Part shown: positions 16,551-23,305 of the stretch, one piece after another
How positions within the stretch are numbered: the stretch's first letter is position 1
Layout of the letters: every line of letters starts with the position of its first letter
Origin: Polynucleobacter necessarius
GTDB lineage: Bacteria > Pseudomonadota > Gammaproteobacteria > Burkholderiales > Burkholderiaceae
Length of the DNA: 64,000 bases
Direction of reading: 5' to 3'
NCBI RefSeq assembly: GCF_900095175.1
Contig: NZ_LT606946.1
Coordinates: 312,712 to 376,711, forward strand
Made by a program: the position numbers and the translations under genes
The notes under the pieces: model-generated
Database searches by the model: none
What the model saw: the letters and a program-made list of their open reading frames with translations, nothing else
What the model was told of the DNA's origin: nothing

Positions 16551-17585
16551 CTAGGCGACATCAATAGGCTTAGCTTGCTGATTTGCGGGTAATTGCAAGC
16601 GACCTTTACGCCAGATATTGGTAATCACTTCAGGAACCTTTTGGGTATCGATCAGTTTTTGACAATAGGCGCGTAAGCTTGCTTCTAGCGTCTCTAGGTT
16701 AGCCTTAACGCCTTTAGTCATAAAGCGGATGATTTGGTTCTCAAATTTTTCACCATAGTTGTGAGCATGCAAAATTCTGTAAGTGCCTTTTGAGCGATCG
16801 TAGCGCGCCATAAAGAAGGTAAAGTCAGAGCGCTTGTAATCTTCCTCATCTGAGTGCAAGTGCGGTTGCCTATCAAAAGCAAAATTAATCGTGCTATCCC
16901 ACTCCTTGCATACCAACATTTCGCGGAAAACATTAAGTCACTTTTCTTGAGATTTCTCACCCAATTGTTTGGCAGCGCTTTCTTGTTCAGTAGTATAAAT
17001 TTGACCGATGCCACCACGACGACTGATGTAATCCACCAAATCTTTTGCCGCAAGGTTTTCTTTGGTAGCGACCTCTAGAATACGGGCGTAATTGGACGCA
17101 CGCTTACGATCACAACCCACGATGTACTTAACAATGATCATCGTTTCGGAAGTGTTTTCTTGCACCTTAATGTCACGATCTTTTAAGGCTGATTTCATCG
17201 CCACAATAATATGGTGATGATATTCAGATAAACGCACCTTTAGTGCAAAGGAGTAGATATCTGAAAGTAGCTTATAAAGTGCTTGATTTCCGCGAACGAT
17301 AAATTCTTCTTGGAATTTAGCGGCCTGATCAGTCAAAGCATCACACTCTTTGAGGGCAAGCATGACCTCTTGATCTTTTTTATACACATCTTCAGGTTTA
17401 AATTCTGAAGCTTGTTCTTTGGTAGTGGCGCCAAAAAAAGAATCAACATTGATTTCTTCGGTTGAGGCTTTCTGGGCAGCAGCATTAGTAGTGGTAATGT
17501 TGACCTTATCGGTTACTAGAAGTGATGCCCTTACTTTTTCTAGTAGTAGTAGTTCAGGGGCTAAGTTTTGTTCAATTGTAGTCAC
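16551..17585 (-). pseudogene. Hypothetical island protein interrupted by in-frame TGA
   Basis: About 345 codons from a GTG at 17583-17585 (with AAGGAG eight bases before it) to 16551. A single TGA at 16938-16940 splits the frame; coding continues in the same frame on both sides, so this is a substitution rather than an indel. The N-terminal part has a long helical region rich in Lys/Glu (residues about 60-130). The C-terminal part contains FTFFMARYDRSKGTYRIL. No family recognised. It is divergent from the 310-residue gene at 17712, and an inverted repeat lies in the intergenic space. Confidence 0.55.
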
Positions 17586-17673
17586 GGTAATTCTCCTTAA
17601 TAAGTCAACTTGGCGGTTGTGGCGAAAGTGCCTGGTTAGGTGCCTCATTGACCAGAGTGAGAATATCTAGATA

Positions 17674-17706
17674 TCTACAATAGTGTTAATCAATATTATT
17701 TGTAGA
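17674..17706. promoter_or_regulatory. Inverted repeat in a divergent promoter region
   Basis: TCTACAA (17674-17680) and TTGTAGA (17700-17706) form a 7-base inverted repeat 19 bases apart, in a very AT-rich 126-base gap between two divergent island genes. The right arm ends six bases before an ATG, so a repressor there could block both promoters. This is inference from position and symmetry. Confidence 0.4.
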
Positions 17707-17711
17707 CATTT

Positions 17712-18644
17712 ATGACAATTGATCAATACTGGGGCATTAGTACAGGCGATACTGCTAAAGCGGGGTGGCACGTACAGGAGCACTACGCCCATTTCCTTTG
17801 GTTTCAGTATTTGCGCTTTAGTCCTTCATACCTATTGGCGCGTAAAGCTAGAACAATAGGATTAAGCAAGCAAGAGAAAAAATCTTTGCCAAAAGATTTT
17901 GATCGGGTGCTTAAGACCTATGATCTTTTGGGGGATGTGCACAACACAGTATTTCGGTATTGGTGGGAGCGTAATGGTTACGAGGTATTTGGGGTTCCCT
18001 ATGAAAAGCCCGTGGCCCAAGTGATTTCTGTAATTGAGGACGGCAAAAGAACCAAAAAGCAATATCAAGAAGACTTTGGTCGGTTTTTAGATGATGAGAG
18101 TAAAAGAAAATCTATGGGGAATTCTTTGGTGCTGTCCATTCCTTTGGATGGCAATCAGACGCAAAGCCTCAATCAAATTAAACGTTATCTATTGCAATAT
18201 AAGCATTTACAACAACCTAACCCTAAGGAAATTAAGCCCAAGTTAAACTTGCAGGGTCAACGATTTAATGCCAATGCGCTGATTAAAGGCTTTGGCTTAT
18301 TAATGTTTAAAGCAGCTTTTCCTGATATGGAAAATTGGCGCTTGGGAGTAAGCGCCAAATTGAGTGATAGTTATTCACCTGCTCTCAATCACAGGGCTAA
18401 GCGCCAAACTAAAGATGCGATTGAGGCGGGTGATCGCATCCTGATGGGGGAAATTACGTATCGCTCTTTGCAAAAGTACCAACTGATTTCAGAAAACGCT
18501 GCCAGAGGAAGATTCCCCTGTAGTGATGCACTAGATATAGCACCATTTGATTGGCCCACTCTTAATATTCAATATCAAAAAACTGTTAAGTGGGAGGATA
18601 AAGAATTGGCGCGGGTGCAGAAAAAAGCCAATAATCCTAAATAA
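17712..18644 (+). CDS. Hypothetical island protein, 310 residues
   Basis: Soluble protein of 310 residues starting MTIDQYWGIS. It is basic and rich in aromatic residues at the start (WHVQEHYAHFLWFQYLRFSPSYLLA). Central part (KSMGNSLVLSIPLDGNQTQSLNQIKRYL) and a C-terminal basic stretch suggest nucleic-acid or protein binding, but no catalytic motif is visible. It is divergent from the interrupted gene at 16551-17585 and convergent with the deleted integrase. Family not recognised; a replication-type or host-interaction role is only a guess. Confidence 0.6.
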   Translation: MTIDQYWGISTGDTAKAGWHVQEHYAHFLWFQYLRFSPSYLLARKARTIGLSKQEKKSLPKDFDRVLKTYDLLGDVHNTVFRYWWERNGYEVFGVPYEKPVAQVISVIEDGKRTKKQYQEDFGRFLDDESKRKSMGNSLVLSIPLDGNQTQSLNQIKRYLLQYKHLQQPNPKEIKPKLNLQGQRFNANALIKGFGLLMFKAAFPDMENWRLGVSAKLSDSYSPALNHRAKRQTKDAIEAGDRILMGEITYRSLQKYQLISENAARGRFPCSDALDIAPFDWPTLNIQYQKTVKWEDKELARVQKKANNPK

Positions 18645-18961
18645 GCTCCACGGCGTTTCTCTTCATGTCATCGTTGGCATCGAGATATTTCATGGTTACC
18701 GCGATTGATCTATGCCCTGCCAAGCTAGCTAATATTCGTACGCCAATACCCTTGTTGGCTAGTGAAGTTAGAAATGATCTTCTTCCTGAGTGGCTGCTAG
18801 CGCCTGAAATTCCCGCTGCGCGGTAAACCCAAAAGAACCATTGGCAAAGACTGTTAGCTGGTGAGAATGATTGCGCGATCCCGCTGCGCGTATTTTTTCG
18901 TTGAGACATAACGCAATACTTGATCAAGTTCTGCTGTGGTGAATGTTTTTGCTTGAGCCAT
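18637..18961 (-). pseudogene. Internally deleted tyrosine integrase
   Basis: The ATG at 18959-18961 (AAGGA eight bases before it) opens a 35-residue N-terminal part (MAQAKTFTTAELDQVLRY...RAIILTS) that stops. The next frame joins directly to the C-terminal catalytic part: FFWVYRAAGISGASSHSGRRSF, LAGHRSIAVTMKYLD. Box II (HSGR), the second His (GHRS) and the Tyr nucleophile (KYLD) remain. About 100 residues with the first catalytic Arg and Lys are missing. It is therefore a dead recombinase. Its promoter element matches that of the DUF6641-like gene at 20128. Confidence 0.7.
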
Positions 18962-18993
18962 TTTTGAGTGTCCTTGTTAAATAGAAAGCATGC

Positions 18994-19027
18994 TTAAGTG
19001 TGTTTTCTTTTATCAAAAAGGTCGACC
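18994..19027 (-). promoter_or_regulatory. Shared island promoter element, copy 1
   Basis: Read on the minus strand: GGTCGACC, 12 bases, then GAAAACACACTTAA, ending about 30 bases before the integrase-remnant ATG. The same two blocks with a 13-base spacer occur at 20064-20098 in front of the DUF6641-like gene. Matching sequence, order and distance to the ATG suggest a common promoter or operator; GGTCGACC is itself palindromic. Confidence 0.6.
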
Positions 19028-19170
19028 GAAATCTAGGTCAAAAAGACCTTCCTAAAATCAATGACTTAAAGAAAAGCGTACTTTTCTTTGGTGCTTTTTT
19101 AAGCATGTATTTAGTCTTTAAAACCGTGGCTCCCATGAGATTCGTGGGATTTAGACGACAGACTGTAAAT

Positions 19171-19272
19171 AACCCCTCAAATCCAGCTTGTACGCAGTTT
19201 GATAGGCGTCCAGCAATTAGACGCTATAAATGCAAAAATCGTTGTGTATGGGCGGTTTTTGAGGGGTTTTTG
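19171..19272 (+). ncRNA. Candidate structured RNA with closing stem
   Basis: AACCCCTCAAA at 19171-19181 pairs perfectly with TTTGAGGGGTT at 19258-19268, followed directly by more T residues. Inside, GCGTC/GACGC (19206-19224) forms a small hairpin. An end-to-end stem enclosing about 76 bases and ending in T's resembles a small RNA or attenuator. Not matched to a known family. Confidence 0.35.
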
Positions 19273-19289
19273 TAGCTAGAGCCGATGCT

Positions 19290-19739
19290 TTACGTTAAGT
19301 CCACATTTGTAGCGATGAATACAGGCTTATTTGCACCTGTCGCTTTACAGCCATGCACGTTCAAAGTCCACTCATCTTGGGTTTGATTTGTAGGATCGTC
19401 GATTTTGATGAATAGCTCTCGCGTATTTGGGGAATACACGCTGTAGCCATCTGCCCGCTCTTTTGACTTAGTTAATGGGTCGTAATGTATTAGCCATGAA
19501 AAGAGCATCTCGTCTTCTTGAGCAATGCCTGAATTTGTTAATTGACTCGTTGCTTCAATTTGCTTATCCGATTTTGCTTGAGCTTCCCACTCTAGGTAAG
19601 AAAAGTAATCCACTAGATATTTCTGATTTGGGTTATGTAATTCCACTGATCCATTAAAGACAGCCCGCCTAAATAGACCCTTGCCAAAGGTAGCGTTGAA
19701 TTTCTCATTAATAAAACCTCTAACTGCTATTTCTCTCAT
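19290..19739 (-). CDS. Hypothetical island protein, 149 residues
   Basis: Protein starting MREIAVRGF at 19737-19739, chosen because AAGGAG lies seven bases before the ATG; a longer frame to 19823 lacks a site. It is soluble with mixed charge and a single Cys near the C-terminus (NVHGCKATGANKPV). No family recognised. The symmetric GTTGC array lies upstream of it. Confidence 0.55.
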   Translation of the reverse strand: MREIAVRGFINEKFNATFGKGLFRRAVFNGSVELHNPNQKYLVDYFSYLEWEAQAKSDKQIEATSQLTNSGIAQEDEMLFSWLIHYDPLTKSKERADGYSVYSPNTRELFIKIDDPTNQTQDEWTLNVHGCKATGANKPVFIATNVDLT

Positions 19740-19816
19740 ATCGTTCTCCTTGTTCAAATAGATTGAGTTCTCGTTGCGTGTTGTGCTGGTTACAAAGGGG
19801 TAGAGATCAAAAGATC

Positions 19817-19980
19817 GTTGCAAGGAGTTTTGTTGCAGATCTCAAAAGAGATGTTGCAAACTTAGTTGCTAGTCAGAGTTACTCATTTGCCACTCCAGTA
19901 ACCCCTTAACTCCTTTGCAACTCACTTACTCAACTGCAACTATTTTTATTTCTTGCAACCAGAATTTGTAACCAAGCAAC
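19817..19980. repeat. Symmetric array of eight GTTGC motifs
   Basis: Four copies read forward (GTTGCAA 19817, GTTGCAG 19832, GTTGCAA 19853, GTTGCT 19865) and four read in reverse (TTGCAAC 19915, TGCAAC 19935, TTGCAAC 19953, AGCAAC 19975), each 12-21 bases from the next. The two halves face each other about a 44-base centre. The arrangement resembles iterons or a multi-operator control site. It lies in a gene-free stretch of about 390 bases (19740-20127) between two island genes. Confidence 0.6.
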
Positions 19981-20063
19981 TCGCAAAAGTATTTAGTCCT
20001 GAGAAAGAAAACCCCTATATTTCCTGGCAAAAATGAGGTGTTTTATGGATAGATTTAAAAAGA

Positions 20064-20098
20064 GGTCGACCTAAATGCGTGATCGAAAACACACTTAA
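20064..20098 (+). promoter_or_regulatory. Shared island promoter element, copy 2
   Basis: GGTCGACC (20064-20071) and GAAAACACACTTAA (20085-20098), 13 bases apart, ending 29 bases before the ATG at 20128. It matches the element in front of the deleted integrase in both sequence blocks and in distance to the start codon. Confidence 0.6.
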
Positions 20099-20127
20099 TG
20101 AGCCCATTAACTACATAGGAGAAACAA

Positions 20128-20568
20128 ATGAGTCAATTAAGTCGCTTAAAACTAGTGGCTGTTAAAAAGCCCCGCAATATGCCAGCTGTCGTTATTCGTA
20201 GAAACAAGCTCAGGTCAAAACTCTGGGAGCAGATCCAGTTAGCCAAAAGTCAGCTAGATGGAACTCCATTTGTAGTGATGAAGTACAAAACCGTAAAAGA
20301 TCGCGAAACAGGACTGCGCAAGCAAGTGGAGCTGCCTAAACGTATTAAGCCTTGGTGGTTTCAAAGCGAAGAGGGTAAAGTCTGCGTATCCGTTAAATAT
20401 GGCTCTTGGACTATTGAGCTTGCCAAGGGCAAGCCAAGTGTTGAGGTGGCGAGCGGTCCTGAGCTGGTGAAGGTGCTGGAATCTATTAAGGCGGCAGTAG
20501 AGGCCGGGGAGTTAGATCAGCAAATAGAAGCTGCAAGTGCTAGCTTAAGAAGTGGGTTTAAGCGATAG
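20128..20568 (+). CDS. DUF6641-like protein
   Basis: Basic protein of 146 residues, MSQLSRLKLVAVKKP..., with RRNKLRSKLWEQIQLAKSQ, LPKRIKPWWFQSEEGKVCVSVKYGSWTIELAKGK and a C-terminal helix ending LRSGFKR. I recall this pattern as the DUF6641 family, common in genomic islands of Burkholderiales. AGGAGAAACAA precedes the ATG. No catalytic motif is visible; nucleic-acid binding is plausible from the basic N-terminus. Controlled by the shared promoter element. Confidence 0.7.
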   Translation: MSQLSRLKLVAVKKPRNMPAVVIRRNKLRSKLWEQIQLAKSQLDGTPFVVMKYKTVKDRETGLRKQVELPKRIKPWWFQSEEGKVCVSVKYGSWTIELAKGKPSVEVASGPELVKVLESIKAAVEAGELDQQIEAASASLRSGFKR

Positions 20569-20658
20569 AAGGAGGGTGATCGGCATCCATAATCTAAAAC
20601 GTAACTACCGGAAGTCATGGAAATATTTGGATGCTTAAAAGCGCACCTAAATATCTCC

Positions 20659-20802
20659 ATGAAACCATATCAAATAACCTTTAAAATTAACACTTCAAAA
20701 GTAACTACAATCATTTATGCTGCGAGCATAGTGCAAGCTAGGCTTATAGCAAGTAGCTTGGGTTGGCAAATAACCACCATTGTTGAGTTTAAGTCTCAGT
20801 AA
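20659..20802 (+). CDS. Small island protein (47 residues), first of a pair
   Basis: Predicted peptide MKPYQITFKINTS... with a beta-strand start, then an Ala-rich helix (YAASIVQARLIASSLGW). Its layout matches that of the 47-residue peptide at 20914: MK-aromatic start, Ser/Thr-Thr-Ile at the same place, Ala-rich helix, Gly. No clear ribosome-binding site, so confidence is moderate. Family not recognised. Confidence 0.4.
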   Translation: MKPYQITFKINTSKVTTIIYAASIVQARLIASSLGWQITTIVEFKSQ

Positions 20803-20869
20803 TCCTCACTAAAATGGGAATGTAGGAAGGGAGATCATTATTGATTCTCAGAGCCAGTCCGGACAAATA

Positions 20870-20902
20870 AGCGTCCTTTAAAAGGACGCTGCTCGGGCGA
20901 GC
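20870..20902. repeat. Two adjacent hairpins upstream of a small gene
   Basis: AGCGTCC (20870-20876) pairs with GGACGCT (20884-20890), extendable through the TTTAAAA loop. GCTCG/CGAGC (20891-20902) follows directly. No T-run follows, so they may control the small gene at 20914 rather than terminate transcription. Confidence 0.45.
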
Positions 20903-20913
20903 TAAATACTTGT

Positions 20914-21057
20914 ATGAAACAATTTCGAGCAACAGTTAGAGTCAGTGGGATGTTAATTAGCACTATCGTATTTGCTGATAATCCTGCTCTTGCATATAAG
21001 TTGGTCCAAGCCCAATATGGCGCCAATAACGTGCTAGCAATACCTACGCAGGTTTGA
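20914..21057 (+). CDS. Small island protein (47 residues), second of a pair
   Basis: Predicted peptide MKQFRATVRVSG... with a beta strand then an Ala-rich helix (NPALAYKLVQAQYG). Same length and layout as the peptide at 20659, so a diverged duplicate is likely. It is followed one base later by the ATG of the next small gene, suggesting co-translation. Function unknown. Confidence 0.45.
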   Translation: MKQFRATVRVSGMLISTIVFADNPALAYKLVQAQYGANNVLAIPTQV

Positions 21058-21058
21058 T

Positions 21059-21229
21059 ATGGTTATTAAGGAAATCGCCTCCCTAAAGCCTCCAACACCA
21101 GAACAGCAGCGAATCAAGGCTATGCAAGCACAGGTTAAGCGTGCTCAAGAAGCTGTTAAAGCAGAGCGGGCTAGGCAGAAGATTAAGGCTGGGCAGGCGG
21201 AGTTATCTAATGCTGGACAAACTTTATGA
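21059..21229 (+). CDS. Small coiled-coil-like basic protein
   Basis: Protein of 56 residues, MVIKEIASLKPPTPEQQRIKAM..., ending NAGQTL. After a PPTP motif it is one long helix rich in Ala, Lys, Gln and Arg (residues about 15-48). Similar short proteins with a KPPTPEQ start occur, from memory, in Burkholderiales islands. It overlaps the 3' end of the convergent DUF3037 gene by 23 bases. Confidence 0.5.
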   Translation: MVIKEIASLKPPTPEQQRIKAMQAQVKRAQEAVKAERARQKIKAGQAELSNAGQTL

Positions 21230-22034
21230 TTTGATCTTTTTGCTTACTTGATTCTACTAAAACATCTTCATGAATTAAATCCGCCTTTATTTCTAAGAAG
21301 GCATTAAAGCAGGCCTCATCCGATTTTTCCGGCTCAGATATCGCAAATAATACATTGGCCGGAAGCAAGTTTCTTCTTCTCAATCTTTTAACCTTATCAA
21401 CCCATGGCCCGCCATGATTGAATATTTTAGTTGGGCTATCTTGGTTCAGGTAAAAAGGTTTGATGATTTTTAAAGGTTGATTGTCTGCATTAATTTGCAC
21501 CAGTGGGAAGCGTACATGAAAGTCTTCTCCGAGATCCATTACTTTAAAAGGATTTTCTAGATTCAGCTCCCTAATCCAGCTTCTGACGCTCTTCTCCAGC
21601 ACTCGCTCTTTGTATTCTTGTGTGAGAAAGCTCCGCTCAACGTACTTCTCAAAAAGCTCCTCAAGAACTTCATCTATGCTTGCGCCTCTCTGAATGAGCA
21701 AAGGTCTCGATTCACTTAGTCTAATAACCGATTCTTTTGGGAGGGTTAGTACGCCAAAAAGATGCCTTATCTTTTCTGGCGAATGAGAATCAGCTGCCGT
21801 TAATTTTTTAAGGCGCTCTAATTCATCGGCAAAAGAATGAACACTTTCTTGATAAATTTTTCTATCTAGATCTTCAAAAAAATCTGTTATCCGACCATAT
21901 CTTTTTGTTTTAACCTTGTAATCAAAAAAACCAATTTCCGGGCAAGACATTACAACACCAACATTGGCGAACTCGCCTGTCTCGGAAAAGGGTAGAAATT
22001 TGATGATTGAGTATCGACAAGCAAGTCTTGTCAT
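21207..22034 (-). CDS. DUF3037 family protein
   Basis: Protein of about 275 residues from the ATG at 22032-22034, which overlaps the stop of the kinase gene (ATGA). The start MTRLACRYSIIKFLPFSETGEFANVGVVM is the DUF3037 signature. The middle (residues 60-110) is helical and acidic. DUF3037 genes are typically coupled to HipA-like kinase genes, as here, and the pair is suspected to act as a toxin-antitoxin-like or defence module. The biochemical role of DUF3037 is not known to me. Confidence 0.8.
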   Translation of the reverse strand: MTRLACRYSIIKFLPFSETGEFANVGVVMSCPEIGFFDYKVKTKRYGRITDFFEDLDRKIYQESVHSFADELERLKKLTAADSHSPEKIRHLFGVLTLPKESVIRLSESRPLLIQRGASIDEVLEELFEKYVERSFLTQEYKERVLEKSVRSWIRELNLENPFKVMDLGEDFHVRFPLVQINADNQPLKIIKPFYLNQDSPTKIFNHGGPWVDKVKRLRRRNLLPANVLFAISEPEKSDEACFNAFLEIKADLIHEDVLVESSKQKDQIIKFVQH

Positions 22035-22745
22035 GGTGCGCTCCAAAATCTTTCGTTCGTGCAGTTATTTAGTATATTAAGAGAATTTTCTAAATCGAAT
22101 GGAATTTCTTCATTTTTGGCCTCTTGAAGCCAAATTGGCGGTATGGCAGCAGCGATACTGCCCCATGTATTCAAAATTGAAGACATTTTTTCGCTATAAG
22201 TGGCTTGGTTTGCAAGGTCAAGAAAGACGTTGTCACGAGCATCTGAAAAAAATATGTTCCTGGGTAAAAATGGTTGGAAAGAATTCAAATCCAAATGCAG
22301 AGTCATGGTCTATCACAGTCAGTTCTAACTTATTGTTAACCCAGAGCAAGTTTGGGTTATCTTTCATTCTGTCCATGTTCTGGATCCACCAGTCAAACGC
22401 CAATAGATCTTCTTTAAGTTTTCTCGATACTTTATCTGCATAAGCTGGTTGATACCAGTTTGCAAATTTAATATTTTGAGTTGCGAAAGCTGTTCCAGTC
22501 CCAAGCTCTACCTTACCGGAGGACGATTCGCTGTAGATGTTATTTGGAATATTTACAAGTGAAAATGGCGCCATAGGCAATCCAAATTCTTTAGCTAAAT
22601 TAGCGCAGATCCATTCGCAAATTTGTCCTTTTCTTGTAGTCTTGATTCCCTTGACATAATAGAGATCACCATTCTCACCCCTGCAGAGATAGGGCATATT
22701 TTTGCCTTGTTCAGCAGGTTTAATGATTTCTATTATGTCGAGCAT
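22031..22745 (-). pseudogene. HipA-like kinase, frameshifted in a T-run
   Basis: About 237 residues in two frames. The N-terminal part is a HipA-type fold (GENGDLYYVKGI as ATP-binding strand), then the catalytic FDWWIQNMDRMKDNPNLLW (Asp and Asn of the catalytic loop) and VIDHDSAF as the DHD/DFG-like metal site. The frame breaks in seven T (22246-22252 on the plus strand as A's) where six restore HIFSDARDNVFLDLANQAT. A homopolymer read error is the simplest cause. It precedes and overlaps the DUF3037 gene. Confidence 0.75.
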
Positions 22746-22786
22746 TAAAAAATTATATCTTTCGTTTAATTGGGTGGGGCTGATTT

Positions 22787-23305
22787 ATGTCCCTTTTAAA
22801 GACTTTAGGGAGAAGTATCTCGAATTACGACACTTTGCATCCTAAGTTTGACCTTTTGGGGTATGCGGAAGAATATCTCTATAGAAATTTGAATAAATTG
22901 GCGAGGCTGATAAGATCGGTAATTATGAGAATTTATCGAAATATTTCTGAGCCAAAAAGACAGACCACCGATTACGACATTCTGTGGAATGGCGAGGATC
23001 AGGGATTAATTACATCCTGGGAGACGGGAAGAGATAAGGCAAAATCAGACCCAGAATTGGCTGCCAGAGCTAAAAATGGTGAATTAGTTATGTTGGGCTG
23101 GAAAGGTGGAGTAGATAAGCCACTTAAAACTAAGAATAAATATGGTGGGCTGCTTTATATAGCCATGTGGCAAGGTCTTCGTGGAGAAAATCTGGATATT
23201 GATCTAGAGAGCGAAATACGAATGACATGCACGCGAACAGGCGTACCTGTAACCTATACCTCTAACGTTAAATTACTTTGCGCATCTGAAGAGTCCGATG
23301 ACTAA
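22787..23305 (+). CDS. Hypothetical island protein, 172 residues
   Basis: Protein of 172 residues with an amphipathic N-terminus (LARLIRSVIMRIYRNI, residues about 37-52), then a soluble region (ILWNGEDQGLITSWETGRDKAKSDPELAARAKNGELVMLGWKGG). No known family. Its stop overlaps the start of the DnaQ-BRCT gene by eight bases, so the two are co-translated and probably work together. It is divergent from the HipA-like kinase. Confidence 0.6.
   Translation: MSLLKTLGRSISNYDTLHPKFDLLGYAEEYLYRNLNKLARLIRSVIMRIYRNISEPKRQTTDYDILWNGEDQGLITSWETGRDKAKSDPELAARAKNGELVMLGWKGGVDKPLKTKNKYGGLLYIAMWQGLRGENLDIDLESEIRMTCTRTGVPVTYTSNVKLLCASEESDD

Larger units (their letters stand above)
18964..19289. other. Non-coding island region with candidate structured RNA
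   Basis: About 325 bases with no gene that I can support; a 91-codon frame across it has no recognisable family, no ribosome-binding site and an odd composition. It holds promoter element copy 1, the palindrome GGTCAAAAAGACC near 19034, and a long-range 11-base inverted repeat (19171-19181 with 19258-19268) enclosing a smaller hairpin. Confidence 0.5.

Noticed and set aside
19000-19275. A 91-residue plus-strand frame
   Set aside because: It overlaps the promoter element and the candidate RNA, has no ribosome-binding site and no recognisable domain.
19817-19980. GTTGC array as a CRISPR
   Set aside because: Repeats are only 5-7 bases, occur in both orientations and have irregular spacing; no cas genes.
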